Assembly: GCA_012034575.1 (NCBI GenBank) | Contig: JAAUPF010000017.1 | Coordinates: forward strand, 1 to 61,136 | Reading direction: 5' to 3' | Length of the DNA: 61,136 nucleotides | DNA from: Richelia sp. CSU_2_1 | GTDB lineage: Bacteria > Cyanobacteriota > Cyanobacteriia > Cyanobacteriales > Microcoleaceae | Shown: positions 9,155 to 17,967 of the stretch, piece after piece | How the letters are laid out: each line of letters begins with the position of its first letter | How positions within the stretch are numbered: position 1 is the stretch's first letter | Notes under the pieces: model-generated | Seen by the model: only the letters and a program-made list of their open reading frames with translations | What the model was told of the DNA's origin: nothing | Database searches by the model: none | Position numbers and translations under genes: made by a program

Positions 9155-9329
9155 GCAACAATCTCTCGCTTGCAGCCTGCTGATTTAAAGAAAAACCCGC
9201 TTTCTTTGGCCTTGATGCGCGGTGAGAAACTGCTTTTATACAACCGTCACATAGGTATTGACATAAATAACCTCATGAATAAAACTGCAAAGCCTCACCC
9301 TCGTAAATGCTTTAAGTCCCATACTGCGT

Positions 9330-9357
9330 AACTGTCAACTGTCAACTGTCAACTGCT
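9330..9357. repeat. CAACTGT heptamer array (short)
   Basis: Four contiguous copies of the 7-bp unit (AACTGTC) upstream of hemB. Same family as the larger arrays at 33118-33238 and 42785-42960. No spacers, non-coding. Confidence 0.8.
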
Positions 9358-9463
9358 ATACATAACTTTACAAGCTCGGAGCGCGATCGGGAAACAATAA
9401 GCTCTAAACTTTATAGAATCGCAATTCTCATTTACCAAACATTCTTAGCAGCTAAAAAATACC

Positions 9464-10447
9464 ATGTTCCCAACTCACCGCCCCCGCCGCCTCCGCAATC
9501 ACCCCCAACTCCGCCGGATGGTCCGCGAAAATACATTAACAACTAGCGATTTAATCTACCCTCTTTTCGCCGTGCCCGGAGAGTCTTTTGCAAAAGAAGT
9601 TAAATCGATGCCCGGAGTCTACCAACTATCAGTAGACAAAATTGTAGAAGAAGCAAAAGAAGTCTACAATCTCGGCATTCCCGCAATTATTTTATTCGGA
9701 ATTCCTGCCGATAAAGATACCGATGCTACAGGTGCTTGGCACGACTGCGGCATCGTCCAAAAAGCAACGACAGCAGTCAAAGAAGCCGTACCGGATTTAA
9801 TCGTCATGGTCGATACTTGCCTGTGCGAATATACCAGTCACGGTCACTGCGGCTATTTGGAAGTCGGCGATTTAACCGGCCGTGTTTTAAACGATCCGAC
9901 TCTAGAATTGCTGAAGAAAACTGCAATTTCTCAAGCGAAAGCCGGCGCAGATATTATCGCTCCTTCCGGGATGATGGACGGCTTTGTGGGAGCAATTCGG
10001 GAAGGATTGGACGGTGCGGGATTTGAAGATATTCCCATCATGTCTTACGCTGCAAAATACGCTTCTGCTTATTACGGACCGTTCCGGGATGCGGCCGAAT
10101 CTGCACCGCAATTTGGCGACCGCCGCACCTATCAAATGGACCCCGGAAACGGCCGCGAAGCCCTGAAAGAAATTGCCTTAGATATTGCTGAAGGTGCGGA
10201 TATGCTGATGGTTAAACCGGCTTTAGCTTACATGGATATTATCTGGCGCGTCAAGGAAGCAACTAATTTACCAGTTGCAGCTTACAACGTTTCTGGCGAG
10301 TATTCGATGGTGAAAGCTGCCGCCCTTAACGGTTGGATTGACGAGCAAAAAGTTGTGATGGAAACCTTGACCGGATTTAAGCGTGCCGGTACTGATTTAA
10401 TTCTGACTTATCACGCCAAAGATGCCGCCCGTTGGTTGCAAAATTGA
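9464..10447 (+). CDS. hemB: Delta-aminolevulinic acid dehydratase (porphobilinogen synthase)
   Basis: 327 residues, full length for HemB. It condenses two 5-aminolevulinate molecules to porphobilinogen, the common step toward haem, chlorophyll and phycobilins. The metal-site segment [17 protein letters not shown] (about residues 118-134) has three cysteines, matching the zinc-type enzyme. The Schiff-base lysines lie in MSYAAKYAS and [10 protein letters not shown]. Cytosolic octamer by family knowledge. Monocistronic, with a hairpin terminator 64 bases downstream. Confidence 0.97.
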   Translation: MFPTHRPRRLRNHPQLRRMVRENTLTTSDLIYPLFAVPGESFAKEVKSMPGVYQLSVDKIVEEAKEVYNLGIPAIILFGIPADKDTDATGAWHDCGIVQKATTAVKEAVPDLIVMVDTCLCEYTSHGHCGYLEVGDLTGRVLNDPTLELLKKTAISQAKAGADIIAPSGMMDGFVGAIREGLDGAGFEDIPIMSYAAKYASAYYGPFRDAAESAPQFGDRRTYQMDPGNGREALKEIALDIAEGADMLMVKPALAYMDIIWRVKEATNLPVAAYNVSGEYSMVKAAALNGWIDEQKVVMETLTGFKRAGTDLILTYHAKDAARWLQN

Positions 10448-10510
10448 GTTGATAGTTGTTTGGGAGTTCTCAGTTTTGAGTTTTGAGTTTTGAATATCGA
10501 ACTCAACACA

Positions 10511-10557
10511 ACAGCAAGTTTTCAATCGGTAGGGGGTATTGCCCCCTACTGCTGTTT
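10511..10557 (+). terminator. Hairpin downstream of hemB
   Basis: Inner stem GTAGGGGG / CCCCCTAC (loop TATTG, 10529-10549) is extended by outer ACAGCA / TGCTGT and ends in TTTTT, so it fits a Rho-independent terminator. The core also belongs to a GTAGGGGC-type repeat; a relative sits in the kinase gene near 48126. Confidence 0.55.
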
Positions 10558-10897
10558 TTAGCGGTACTGATATATTGAGTTATATTAAATTTTGTTAATA
10601 AAGCGCAAAAATAAGCAAAGACACGGCTGTGCTGGGTGCTGGCAAGGATAACGCCGAATTAACAAAAAATGCTATTTGAAAGCAAATTTTGAGAAAGTCA
10701 TGAACCGATGGCCCTAACATTTAAAATCAGCAAAAAAAGTATCGCTCCTTACTGAAAAAATTAAGATAATGTGGATTACTAACAATAGTTTTGTAAATTT
10801 GGAAGGCGATCGCTCACTGTTCCAAACATAAACAAACTAAACAACAAAAACAGTAAAAATAACAAAGCCCAGAAGCAAAATAAAGGCACAGCAGAGC
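10558..10897. other. Intergenic spacer
   Basis: 340 bases of AT-rich DNA before the GNAT gene. A-rich tracts and CAAACATAAACAAAC runs are present; no ORF, RNA or strong repeat is seen. Confidence 0.4.
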
Positions 10898-11386
10898 ATG
10901 ACATCAACGGTTAGAGATTCAAGTCACATTCAATTTTGCATCGATCGCGATCGCGTCGAACTCCCACAGATTCAAGAACTATTTAAAGCAGCAGCATTCT
11001 GGGCGAGAGAACGTAAAATAGAAGATTGGGAAATCGCGATCGCGAACAGCGAACCAGTGGTTACAGTTTGGGATGGAGAAAGAACGATCGGCTTTGCGAG
11101 AGCCACATCAGACGGCATCTATCGAGCTACAATTTGGGATGTTGCCATTCACCCAGACTATCAAGGAGCCGGACTCGGACGCAAATTAGTGCAAACAGTT
11201 TTAAGCCACCCTCGAATGTGCCGTGTAGAGCGAATTTACCTGATGACAACCTACCAACAAAGTTTCTACGAGCGCATCGGTTTCCAGTACAATGCCAGCA
11301 CTACGATGGTACTCGAAAATACGCCTTTAGAAGAGAGTGTAGAACTGGAAATTATCAACAGCGAGTTGTTAATAGCCAACTGCTAA
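10898..11386 (+). CDS. GNAT-family N-acetyltransferase
   Basis: 162 residues. The acetyl-CoA binding signature is IHPDYQGAGLGRKL (about 90-103), preceded by [10 protein letters not shown] and ATIWDVA and followed by the usual YERIGF beta-bulge. It shares this layout with the second GNAT at 16837-17388, so the two are distant paralogues. Substrate unknown. The last codons (NSELLIANC) read through sequence resembling the adjacent TTAATAG/CAACTGC repeats, so the C-terminus may have been extended by a repeat. Stand-alone gene. Confidence 0.82.
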   Translation: MTSTVRDSSHIQFCIDRDRVELPQIQELFKAAAFWARERKIEDWEIAIANSEPVVTVWDGERTIGFARATSDGIYRATIWDVAIHPDYQGAGLGRKLVQTVLSHPRMCRVERIYLMTTYQQSFYERIGFQYNASTTMVLENTPLEESVELEIINSELLIANC

Positions 11387-11404
11387 ACCTGTTTTTCGTT
11401 TACA

Positions 11405-11507
11405 AGCGAGGCAGAGCCTCTAGACATGGTTTCCCAGGCACAGCCTGGGAACCAGTTAATCCTTCTTCCTTCTTCCTTCTTCCTTCTTCCTTCTTCCTTC
11501 TTCCTTC
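11405..11507. repeat. GAGGCAGAGCCTC/CCCAGGC palindromes plus CTTCTTC heptamers
   Basis: Paired palindromes AGGCAGAGCCT and CCCAGGCACAGCCTGGG, then about six CTTCTTC units (11461-11507) running to the stop codon of the histidine kinase on the other strand. Lies between converging genes; could act as a transcription barrier (inference). Confidence 0.65.
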
Positions 11508-12435
11508 AAAAAGTTGCCAAAGGAATAGAACATTGAGTTCGATTAAAATTAGCATCTTCCGACTCAGCAGGCACCGCCAAAACCTCTAACTTGCCATTCA
11601 TCAAACTTAAAAGAGTTTGATCCATCAACAACCTCATTCCCGAAGAAACCTTAGCATCGCTGCTTTTAGTATCGACATCCAAATCTTGTTTCAACAAATC
11701 CCAAGACTCGCTCCAAGCACTAACCGAACGCTGATCGTCCACCCAAATATGAACGTACCCCGATTCTGGTGCAATCTGTGCAGAAACGCGAATGCTTCCT
11801 TCTTCCATTTGAGCGATCGCAGTATCTACCAAATTGACTAAAACTTGCCTAAAGCGAGGCCAATCTGCCAATACGTAAATTTCTGGATCGGGCGGCGATA
11901 TTTCCAGACGAATGCTGCGATTAGCTGCTTGCAAATAAGTCAAATCGTCAACTTCATCAAACAGCTTAGCTAACTGAATCGGCTCGATATCCATCTTGTC
12001 AGTGCCATGCTCAGTTTTAGCAACAAAAACAATTTCATCGATCAATTTCACCAGCCTGAGAGCTCCGGCGTGAGCTTGCTCCACAAATTCCCGTTCTTCA
12101 GCAGGATCGTCGCACAAATCGGACAAAATTAACTGAAGTGTGCCGATCGTACTGCTGAGGGGCGATCGCAATTCATGAGAAGTCCGAGCCAAAAAACCTG
12201 CCTTAAATTGACTCATTTCCGATGCCATTTGATAAGCCAATTGAGTTTGTTTGAGTTGCTCTGAAAGGGCATCAAACTGCTTTAAATCAACTTCTTGAGG
12301 AGTTGGTTGGTGGCGGGGTTCGGCTTCCGGTGGCGGCGCGCTCTTTTGTCGCCCGCGCCGGATATAATTGCTGCCCAAGCCCAGTCCCAGCCCAATTCCT
12401 AGATATATCAGATCGCTCCAGCCCATCAGCGCCAT
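11506..12435 (-). CDS. Sensor histidine kinase with a degenerate ATP-binding domain
   Basis: 309 residues. A single N-terminal membrane segment (about 6-22, LIYLGIGLGLGLG) is followed by a Pro-rich linker, a coiled coil and an intact HisKA box with SHELRSPL near residues 87-94. The HATPase part is eroded. The N box reads VLVNLVDTAIAQ, with Asp where the Mg-binding Asn is expected. No clear DxGxG box is seen and the G2 region is GMRLLMDQTLL. It may dimerise or act as phosphotransfer partner rather than kinase (inference). Its ATG lies 25 bases after tsaC, making it the third gene of prmC-tsaC-HK. Confidence 0.75.
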   Translation of the reverse strand: MALMGWSDLIYLGIGLGLGLGSNYIRRGRQKSAPPPEAEPRHQPTPQEVDLKQFDALSEQLKQTQLAYQMASEMSQFKAGFLARTSHELRSPLSSTIGTLQLILSDLCDDPAEEREFVEQAHAGALRLVKLIDEIVFVAKTEHGTDKMDIEPIQLAKLFDEVDDLTYLQAANRSIRLEISPPDPEIYVLADWPRFRQVLVNLVDTAIAQMEEGSIRVSAQIAPESGYVHIWVDDQRSVSAWSESWDLLKQDLDVDTKSSDAKVSSGMRLLMDQTLLSLMNGKLEVLAVPAESEDANFNRTQCSIPLATF

Positions 12436-12460
12436 ATTGCTTTGCCGTCGAGTTTAGCTG

Positions 12461-13048
12461 CTACAACTGTACCGCGCCTTGTCGCAATATTTCCCAGCCC
12501 CTGCCCGTCCATTTAGCAACTGTGGAAGGCAAACTCGATCCTGTTGTGGCGGCGGGCAATTCCGAAGGGGCTAAAGTCAGCACTTCGGGAAATTGAGCCT
12601 CTATTTCAGGAATCGATTCTAGAGGCGGCTGGCCCGATAAATTGGCACTTGTTGTAGCCAAAGGCCCTGTCTGCTCTAGAATTTTTCGGGCGAGGGAAAA
12701 ATTAGGCACTCGTATTCCGATTGTAGTCGGATCGATCGGGTTCATGGCAACTGGCACTTTTTGGGAAGCTGGCAGCACCAAAGTTAGCGCCCCCGGCCAA
12801 AAACGTTCCGTTACTTGCTGCCACACCTGCAACTCTTCCGGGCTCCCCTGCACGTAGGGCCACAAATCCTCCGCCGCCGCCGCCATCAAAATGAGCGGTT
12901 TGTCTTGGTTTCGCCGCTTAGCTGCAAAAATCAGCTCGGAGCGATCGGGCCTGGCTGCCAAAGCTGGTACGGTATCAGTGGGAAAACTGACAATACACTC
13001 TCCTGAAATTGCTTTTTGAACTAAGGATGCGATCGAAACTTGAACCAT
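12461..13048 (-). CDS. tsaC: L-threonylcarbamoyladenylate synthase (Sua5/YrdC/YciO family)
   Basis: 195 residues. PTDTVPALAARP, then AAKRRNQDKPL and TSANLSG form the YrdC fold signature, with the Lys/Arg residues and SAN motif that bind ATP and threonine. The enzyme makes threonylcarbamoyl-AMP for the t6A37 modification of ANN-decoding tRNAs. There is no C-terminal Sua5 domain, so it is the short TsaC form; a YciO-like paralogue cannot be excluded. Lies 69 bases downstream of prmC on the same strand, a recurrent translation-factor pairing. Confidence 0.85.
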   Translation of the reverse strand: MVQVSIASLVQKAISGECIVSFPTDTVPALAARPDRSELIFAAKRRNQDKPLILMAAAAEDLWPYVQGSPEELQVWQQVTERFWPGALTLVLPASQKVPVAMNPIDPTTIGIRVPNFSLARKILEQTGPLATTSANLSGQPPLESIPEIEAQFPEVLTLAPSELPAATTGSSLPSTVAKWTGRGWEILRQGAVQL

Positions 13049-13117
13049 AAGTCGATTTTTTTAGATAGTTGATAGTCGATCGTTGAGAGTTGATAGTTAA
13101 TAGTTAATAGTTGAAAT

Positions 13118-14104
13118 CTACCGCCGATAGGCTAGGGCAAATCGATCGATCCCTGCTAAATCGGCAAATATTTGAACATTGCAATAACTCCCGTGACTTT
13201 CCAACATCTCAGCTACCGCTTCAGCCTGTCCCGCCATCATTTCAACCAACCAAACTCCCCCCGATTCTAAATAATCTGGAGCCGTTTTTACCAAATGCCG
13301 AATGCACTCTAACCCATCAAAACCGCCGTCTAAAGCCAGATGGGGTTCGTGCTTTAAAACTTCCGGTTCCAGGGTTAACACGGTGCTGCTGGGAATGTAA
13401 GGCGGGTTAGAAACCATGCCGCTAACTCGACCTTTGAGAAATGCGATCGGCTCCCACCAATCACCTCGATAAAAATTAATTCGATCGGCCAAACCTAAAC
13501 GATCGGCATTCTGTCGAGCAACTGCCAAAGCCTCCGCACTGCAATCTACTGCATAAATTGTTGTATTTGTCAATATTTGGGCCAATCCCAGAGCGATCGC
13601 CCCGCTTCCAGTGCCCAAGTCAACCCAATTTGATTTTAGATTTTCGATTGTAGATTTTGGATTGGTGCGATCGCCTGTAGAAGTATTGAAATCTTCTCCC
13701 CCCCTTACCAAGGGGGGGCTGGGGGGGGTAGATTTTGGATTGGTGCGATCGACCTTAACAGCTTCTACAGCCAAATCCACAAGCAATTCTGTTTCTGGAC
13801 GGGGAATTAGTACAGCAGGCGTTACTTTTAGAGAAAAATTACGCCAATATACAACTCCAGTTAAATACTGAACCGGCACCCGTTCCTGCAACCGCCGCTG
13901 CCACAATTCGGCAAGTTCCGGTAAAGATAATTTCGATTCAATTTGCGGGCAATCTTTAAACAATTCCAAACGCAGGTTCAACTTATCCAAACCAGCCAAT
14001 TCTTGCAGCAGCCAATCAATTTCGGTTAAGGAAATACCAGAGTCGATCGCCTCCATCTTAGCTTGTTTCGCCCACTGCCACAGCTCTAAACCTGAAACAA
14101 ACAT
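13118..14104 (-). CDS. prmC: Peptide chain release factor N5-glutamine methyltransferase
   Basis: 328 residues, about 40 longer than usual. Class I SAM methyltransferase with PRPETELLVD, the SAM loop DLGTGSGAIALGLA and the catalytic NPPY (SNPPYIPS). It methylates the GGQ glutamine of RF1/RF2. Between the PRPETE motif and the SAM loop lies an inserted stretch containing PPSPPLVRGG, encoded by a repeat with duplicated flanks (13650-13751). The N-terminal helical substrate-binding domain (residues 1-90) is intact. First gene of the prmC-tsaC-histidine kinase run. Confidence 0.93.
   Translation of the reverse strand: MFVSGLELWQWAKQAKMEAIDSGISLTEIDWLLQELAGLDKLNLRLELFKDCPQIESKLSLPELAELWQRRLQERVPVQYLTGVVYWRNFSLKVTPAVLIPRPETELLVDLAVEAVKVDRTNPKSTPPSPPLVRGGEDFNTSTGDRTNPKSTIENLKSNWVDLGTGSGAIALGLAQILTNTTIYAVDCSAEALAVARQNADRLGLADRINFYRGDWWEPIAFLKGRVSGMVSNPPYIPSSTVLTLEPEVLKHEPHLALDGGFDGLECIRHLVKTAPDYLESGGVWLVEMMAGQAEAVAEMLESHGSYCNVQIFADLAGIDRFALAYRR
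13650..13751. repeat. In-frame SPPLVRG-type insertion with 24-bp duplicated flanks inside prmC
   Basis: GTAGATTTTGGATTGGTGCG (plus ATCG) occurs at 13650-13673 and again at 13728-13751. Between the copies is a hairpin of C7 and G7 arms around TTACCAA (13697-13718), the SPPLVRG-type repeat. The 78-bp offset is a multiple of three, so the reading frame survives. Confidence 0.8.
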
Positions 14105-14112
14105 CAGATTTT

Positions 14113-14160
14113 TTGGTAATTGGTAATTGGTAATTGGTAATCGTCAATCGGTAATTGATA
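14113..14160. repeat. GGTAATT heptamer repeats
   Basis: Tandem TTGGTAA units upstream of prmC; beyond them lie a GGTGCGCACTGCGCACC palindrome (from about 14171) and CTCAAAA repeats up to 14245. Non-coding spacer between prmC and the Tic22-like gene. Confidence 0.6.
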
Positions 14161-14271
14161 AATAGCAGTAAGGTGCGCACTGCGCACCCTACATACTCAT
14201 AACTTCCGCATAACTCAAAACTCAAAGCTCAAAACTCAAAACTCTCGAATCAACTCTCAACTGACCGATGA

Positions 14272-15123
14272 TTAACGAGGAGCCGGTCGAGTTTGAGTTG
14301 GGGCTGGAGGTCGAGTTTGATTTGGAGCCGGAGATGGAGCAGCAGGCCGCTGATTTGGGTTACCAGCACCGGCAGGTTGGAGCGATCGAACAAATTCTAG
14401 CGACTCCCGAGGCGGAATCAAAATCAACTGAGCCAAAAACGGATCGTTCTCAGTGCGCAACGCTTCCAAAACGCTCTCCAAATTCACCACTTCAATCTTG
14501 ATTGAAGCAGTCACATTCGGCTGTTGCTGCTTGAAACGTTCCACCATAGCCTGCAATTCCTCCTTATTAAAAAACAGGGGAATTACCTCTTGTTGGCCGC
14601 GCTGAATCGTCAAATAGCCATTTTCCGGGCCGCCTCTAGCCAAAAACAGAGGTACGCCGTTAAATTCGTTAACTTGCTGGCCCGCCTGTTGGAGCACCGT
14701 TTTCGCCGACTGCACCTGCTGCGGGGTCGGAACGTAAGCAAACTGTACTTCATCCGGTTTGCCTTTATTAGCTTGGGAAATCTGATAAATTTCCCCCAGC
14801 GACACCGGCATCACCCGCACCGACGCAGCCAACTGAGGGTTTCTCGTTTTCAGTTGCTCGACAAAAGCTTGAGCATCCTTCTGACTGATAAAAATTCCGG
14901 CTACCGAAGCATTACCAGTTTGACCCTGACCTTGTTTCGGAACCGAAGCGATTAGGGGTGCACCACTAGCATCGGTAATCGTAAACACGGGCACAGGGCG
15001 CAACTTATCCAAAATTTGCGGTTCGGGGATTGCCAGAGCCGACAGATTGTCTGTTGCCAAGGAACCGAGCAGAGCGCTGCCCGCAATCCCCAAAATTGCG
15101 CCCAAACGAACTAATGATTTCAT
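14272..15123 (-). CDS. Tic22-like protein
   Basis: 283 residues. The signal peptide spans about 1-31 (AILGIAGSALLGS, then ALAI). Two repeated alpha/beta modules follow: PVPVFTITDASGAPLI...FISQKDAQAFVEQL and GYLTIQRGQQEVIPLFFNKEELQAMVERF. This duplicated layout is that of Tic22 in plastids and its cyanobacterial homologues. The tail (about 255-283) is Pro/Ala/Thr-rich. Family members act in the periplasm or intermembrane space as chaperone-like factors for outer-membrane biogenesis. Placed alone; its ATG follows a GGAG-like site. Confidence 0.83.
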   Translation of the reverse strand: MKSLVRLGAILGIAGSALLGSLATDNLSALAIPEPQILDKLRPVPVFTITDASGAPLIASVPKQGQGQTGNASVAGIFISQKDAQAFVEQLKTRNPQLAASVRVMPVSLGEIYQISQANKGKPDEVQFAYVPTPQQVQSAKTVLQQAGQQVNEFNGVPLFLARGGPENGYLTIQRGQQEVIPLFFNKEELQAMVERFKQQQPNVTASIKIEVVNLESVLEALRTENDPFLAQLILIPPRESLEFVRSLQPAGAGNPNQRPAAPSPAPNQTRPPAPTQTRPAPR

Positions 15124-15179
15124 TTTTTTCCATCAGGAGCGATCCTGAAATAGATTAACGCAAAGAGTAGCCTAAAAGC

Positions 15180-15379
15180 GCAGTCAAGCAGAGTGGATCG
15201 TACTTTTTCGGCAGTTAGTTCACTTTTTCGACTCCTCTGTAGTCGCTTCATTCAGCAAGCGGGCGAAGCGTCCCAACCAAATCGAGCGTAGTGAAGTAGG
15301 AATCGAAGGGCAGTCTACCCAAGCCCCGTACAATCAAGGTGGCAGTCGCTTTCACGCCGTTCTAGCTTAATTGCACACC
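15180..15379 (-). mobile_element. Probable right end of the tnpB element (structured non-coding)
   Basis: Downstream of the tnpB remnant are hairpin-forming sequences (GAAGCGTCCC, AGTCTACCC, CGGGGCTTGGG on the minus strand) ending near GAATGAAGCGACTACAGAGG. In IS200/IS605-type elements this region carries the transposon right end and encodes the guide (omega) RNA. Boundaries are inference. Confidence 0.4.
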
Positions 15380-16177
15380 TCAAACATTACTGTTTGAGGC
15401 TTTTAAGATCGAGCGTCGCCTTTTCAAGGTGGCGCTTAATTGCTTTTTGGGCAATGTTCCGAGCAGCATTGAGTCCCGAATGAGATTTGTATCCGCGGTT
15501 TCTAGAATGCTGCAAATCGCAATGTGTCTGTCTAAATCCATGTCAATGCCGCAAGTCCGAAATGTACTGCTTGACATGATGGTTTTGATTCCTCCGGTGG
15601 CTGCGACATATTTTTCCAGTGGAAAAACTAACCACAGTGAAGAGCCTGTTACCTGAACTCGCGGTGAACCTTTCACCCACTCCGGCGGAATATCCCAACA
15701 CTGATACTGATGCTTAACCCATTTCCATGCGCCATTGACTAGCAATTTCAGCATCAAAGATGAGCCATCATCGTTTTTCCACATTCCCGCGTCATATTGT
15801 GGATTGAAGTTGAACGAACGGGATCGAACGGGCGGTTTGTGATGGCGGTGCTTCTTCGGGCGATTGAGCCACCTTTGGTAGTTAGAATGCCACGATTCCC
15901 ACGCGCCAATCGCTTGACGGATGGCAGCCCGCTTCAGTGGGGATGGGAATCCCCCGACAAACGGATTACCTTGGGTCTTCAACTCGTAGTAGCGCCATCC
16001 CCCGTTCTCTGTGACCGGAATGCTCAACCCTGTAGGATCTTCATCCACTAACAAAAAGTAGAAGTGAACTACTTCGTTGTAAGCAGACTTTGTTTCTTGC
16101 AGGTCAAACCCATTGCGAATTAACTTCGCCTTGGCTGATTTGGTTGCAATAGAATATCCTTTTTGCCGTTTGAGCAC
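15380..16177 (-). pseudogene. tnpB: TnpB (IS200/IS605-family RNA-guided endonuclease) with internal deletion
   Basis: The open frame gives 265 residues. The N-terminal two thirds is TnpB-like (GNPFVGGFPSPLKRAAIRQAI; RVQVTGSSLWLVFPLEKY) and reaches the first RuvC aspartate in CGIDMDLDRHIAI. Right after ILETA the frame breaks from the family. In another frame the downstream DNA encodes RGYKSHSGLNAARNIAQKAI, the characteristic TnpB C-terminus, stopping at 15387. The middle (RuvC-II Glu and most of the zinc finger) is therefore missing and the two ends are joined out of frame near 15500. Catalytically dead; no tnpA is seen nearby. Confidence 0.82.
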
Positions 16178-16579
16178 CGTTCAACCTCCGATGTATTTAC
16201 TCTGTGCTACGCTGTTTCACAATGCGCTCCATGAGTTTTGGGAACTTCTGGCGTTTGAAGTTTCAGCCAGACTTAAGTACATCATCGTCCTACTAAACTT
16301 GACTCCATATTACTCCGATATTTTGTTATCTAATTGTGCGACCAACAACTTTACACCACAGGCAGCCGCTGCTGCTTTTGATTTCTATTTCCTCGCAATG
16401 CAAAATATTAGAGGTAGTTTCTGATGCCATCTATTGTGACAGGATTTTAACTTGTTGGTGTCCGATCGGGTCGATCGCACAATTAAACTGTAAGGACACA
16501 ACATTGCTGTGTCCCTACCGATACCACGTTCTACATACCACGTTCTACATACCGCGTTTGTTTGAGTTAAATTGTTAAA
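16178..16579. other. Spacer between tnpB remnant and tRNA-Pro
   Basis: About 400 bases, presumably including the left end of the tnpB element. A direct repeat ACCACGTTCTACATACC occurs near 16523-16555. No gene is recognised. Confidence 0.4.
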
Positions 16580-16653
16580 TCGGGATGACAGGATTTGAAC
16601 CTGCGGCATCCTGCTCCCAAAGCAGGCGCGCTACCAAGCTGCGCTACATCCCG
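16580..16653 (-). tRNA. trnP-UGG: tRNA-Pro(UGG)
   Basis: On the minus strand the acceptor stem CGGGATG pairs with CATCCCG. The anticodon arm is CCTGC-TTTGGGA-GCAGG with anticodon TGG, and the T-arm contains GGTTCAAATCC. Discriminator A; CCA is not encoded. 74 nt, no intron. Confidence 0.96.
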
Positions 16654-16836
16654 TTTTCTTACAAGTGTCTTACAAGGCGGTGGTTGACTGCCCTCTAACA
16701 ATTAGCGCACAAAATCATGCGATTGTCAATCATTACTTTTTTTTCATTCTTTCATATCGTAGCATACCAAAACTTGGTGCTGGGAGCGTCAAAATTGCCT
16801 TTATTCAAAAAATTAACGCCGTCCTGCACCTGCAAG

Positions 16837-17388
16837 CTAATCTGGATACCAAAACATACCCTTAATCCCCTCCGGATCGGACATAAAACCCAAATTTCGA
16901 TAAAAATCCACTACGTGAGGGTCAGCAAATAAGGTAATGTTGCTAATATCTTCATTCCGGAGTTTTTTGATCGTGTATTTCATCAGCGCCTTGCCCATGC
17001 CTTTACCTTGATAATCAGGATGAACTACCACATCCCAAAGAGTGGCATTAAAAGCGTGGTCTGAAGTCGCTCTGGCGAAGCCGACCAACCGTCGCTGGCT
17101 GCCCCGCGTCTCCCACATAGAGACGACTAAGAAGCTATGCTGAATAGCTTTTTTGACTTTGCGCAGGGGGCGGCGGGACCAACCCACTGCATTGCATAGT
17201 TCTTCGAGTTCGTAAAGGTCAATGTCTCGATCGGTACTGAAAAAGATGCGGGCAGTGCCACTGGCGGATTTGCGAAATGTTGGGGACAGCGGATCGCCCG
17301 ACCCAACAGCCACATCTTCCTCAAATTCCGCTGTTTGGGAAACAGAGGTAGACTCAGAATTGCTAAATAAGTTTTTCCAAAAACCCAT
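16837..17388 (-). CDS. GNAT-family N-acetyltransferase, Ycf52/SNAT-like
   Basis: 183 residues. It starts [10 protein letters not shown]; a low-complexity region follows, then a GNAT domain with [32 protein letters not shown] (acetyl-CoA loop) and VDFYRNLGF near the C-terminus. This resembles red-algal plastid Ycf52 and cyanobacterial/plastid NSI/SNAT-type acetyltransferases, which acetylate protein lysines or arylalkylamines such as serotonin. The family match is good; the substrate is unknown. Paralogous to the GNAT at 10898. Next to tRNA-Pro and divergent from the ACT-like gene. Confidence 0.78.
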   Translation of the reverse strand: MGFWKNLFSNSESTSVSQTAEFEEDVAVGSGDPLSPTFRKSASGTARIFFSTDRDIDLYELEELCNAVGWSRRPLRKVKKAIQHSFLVVSMWETRGSQRRLVGFARATSDHAFNATLWDVVVHPDYQGKGMGKALMKYTIKKLRNEDISNITLFADPHVVDFYRNLGFMSDPEGIKGMFWYPD

Positions 17389-17459
17389 GCAGGCGCGGTT
17401 AAGGTAGTAGAGGTTGGACGACTTTATAGAGAACCCAGCGATCGCCCTGCCTGCTCCGA

Positions 17460-17524
17460 TCGGAAAATCGATTCCGAAAATCGATTCCGAAAATCGATTC
17501 CGAAAATCGATTCCGAAAATCGAT
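17460..17524. repeat. 13-bp tandem repeat (GAAAATCGATTCC)
   Basis: Five near-perfect contiguous units, each with an ATCGAT core, upstream of the GNAT gene on the minus strand. Could be variable in copy number. Confidence 0.8.
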
Positions 17525-17632
17525 CGAAGCGACAGAAATTGCGGGCAGCCTCTTGAGGAACAGTTTGCGGTACACTCATCTTACGCCGAAAAGAGGGATT
17601 TGTCGTCGAACATTGAGCCTGCACTCTTTTGA

Positions 17633-17967
17633 TTTGTAGTAAGTTTGGTAGAACTGTTCAACTAGCTAGTACCCGGAGGGCGCGATCGGGACAGACGCAT
17701 TGAAAGCCATAGCTTCTTTGAGTGTCGCTTTTGAGTGCCTCTCACTGCGCCGGAACTGATGCGCTCGATCGTCCGTACAGCTCGAATGGCACAACCGTGA
17801 GATTCTAGTTATACGTTCCCAGACAAATCTGACCTCTACCGATCTGACCTCTGCTTTTAGGGCGGACACGGGTACGCATTATGTCAGACCGACAAACCGA
17901 GAATCCCATTGCCATAGGGCATGGGAGTATCAATACCTAGTATATCTCCCGCACCTTCCCCTCAATT
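17633..17967. other. Divergent intergenic region
   Basis: Separates the Ycf52-like GNAT and the ACT-like gene, so it should contain two promoters. CCCATTGCC ATA GGGCATGGG (17908-17928) is an imperfect hairpin. No gene is recognised. Confidence 0.4.

Noticed and set aside
8995-9243. Minus-strand ORF after rpmA
   Set aside because: Built from the two hairpin repeats (KPGFL-type peptides); no independent support.
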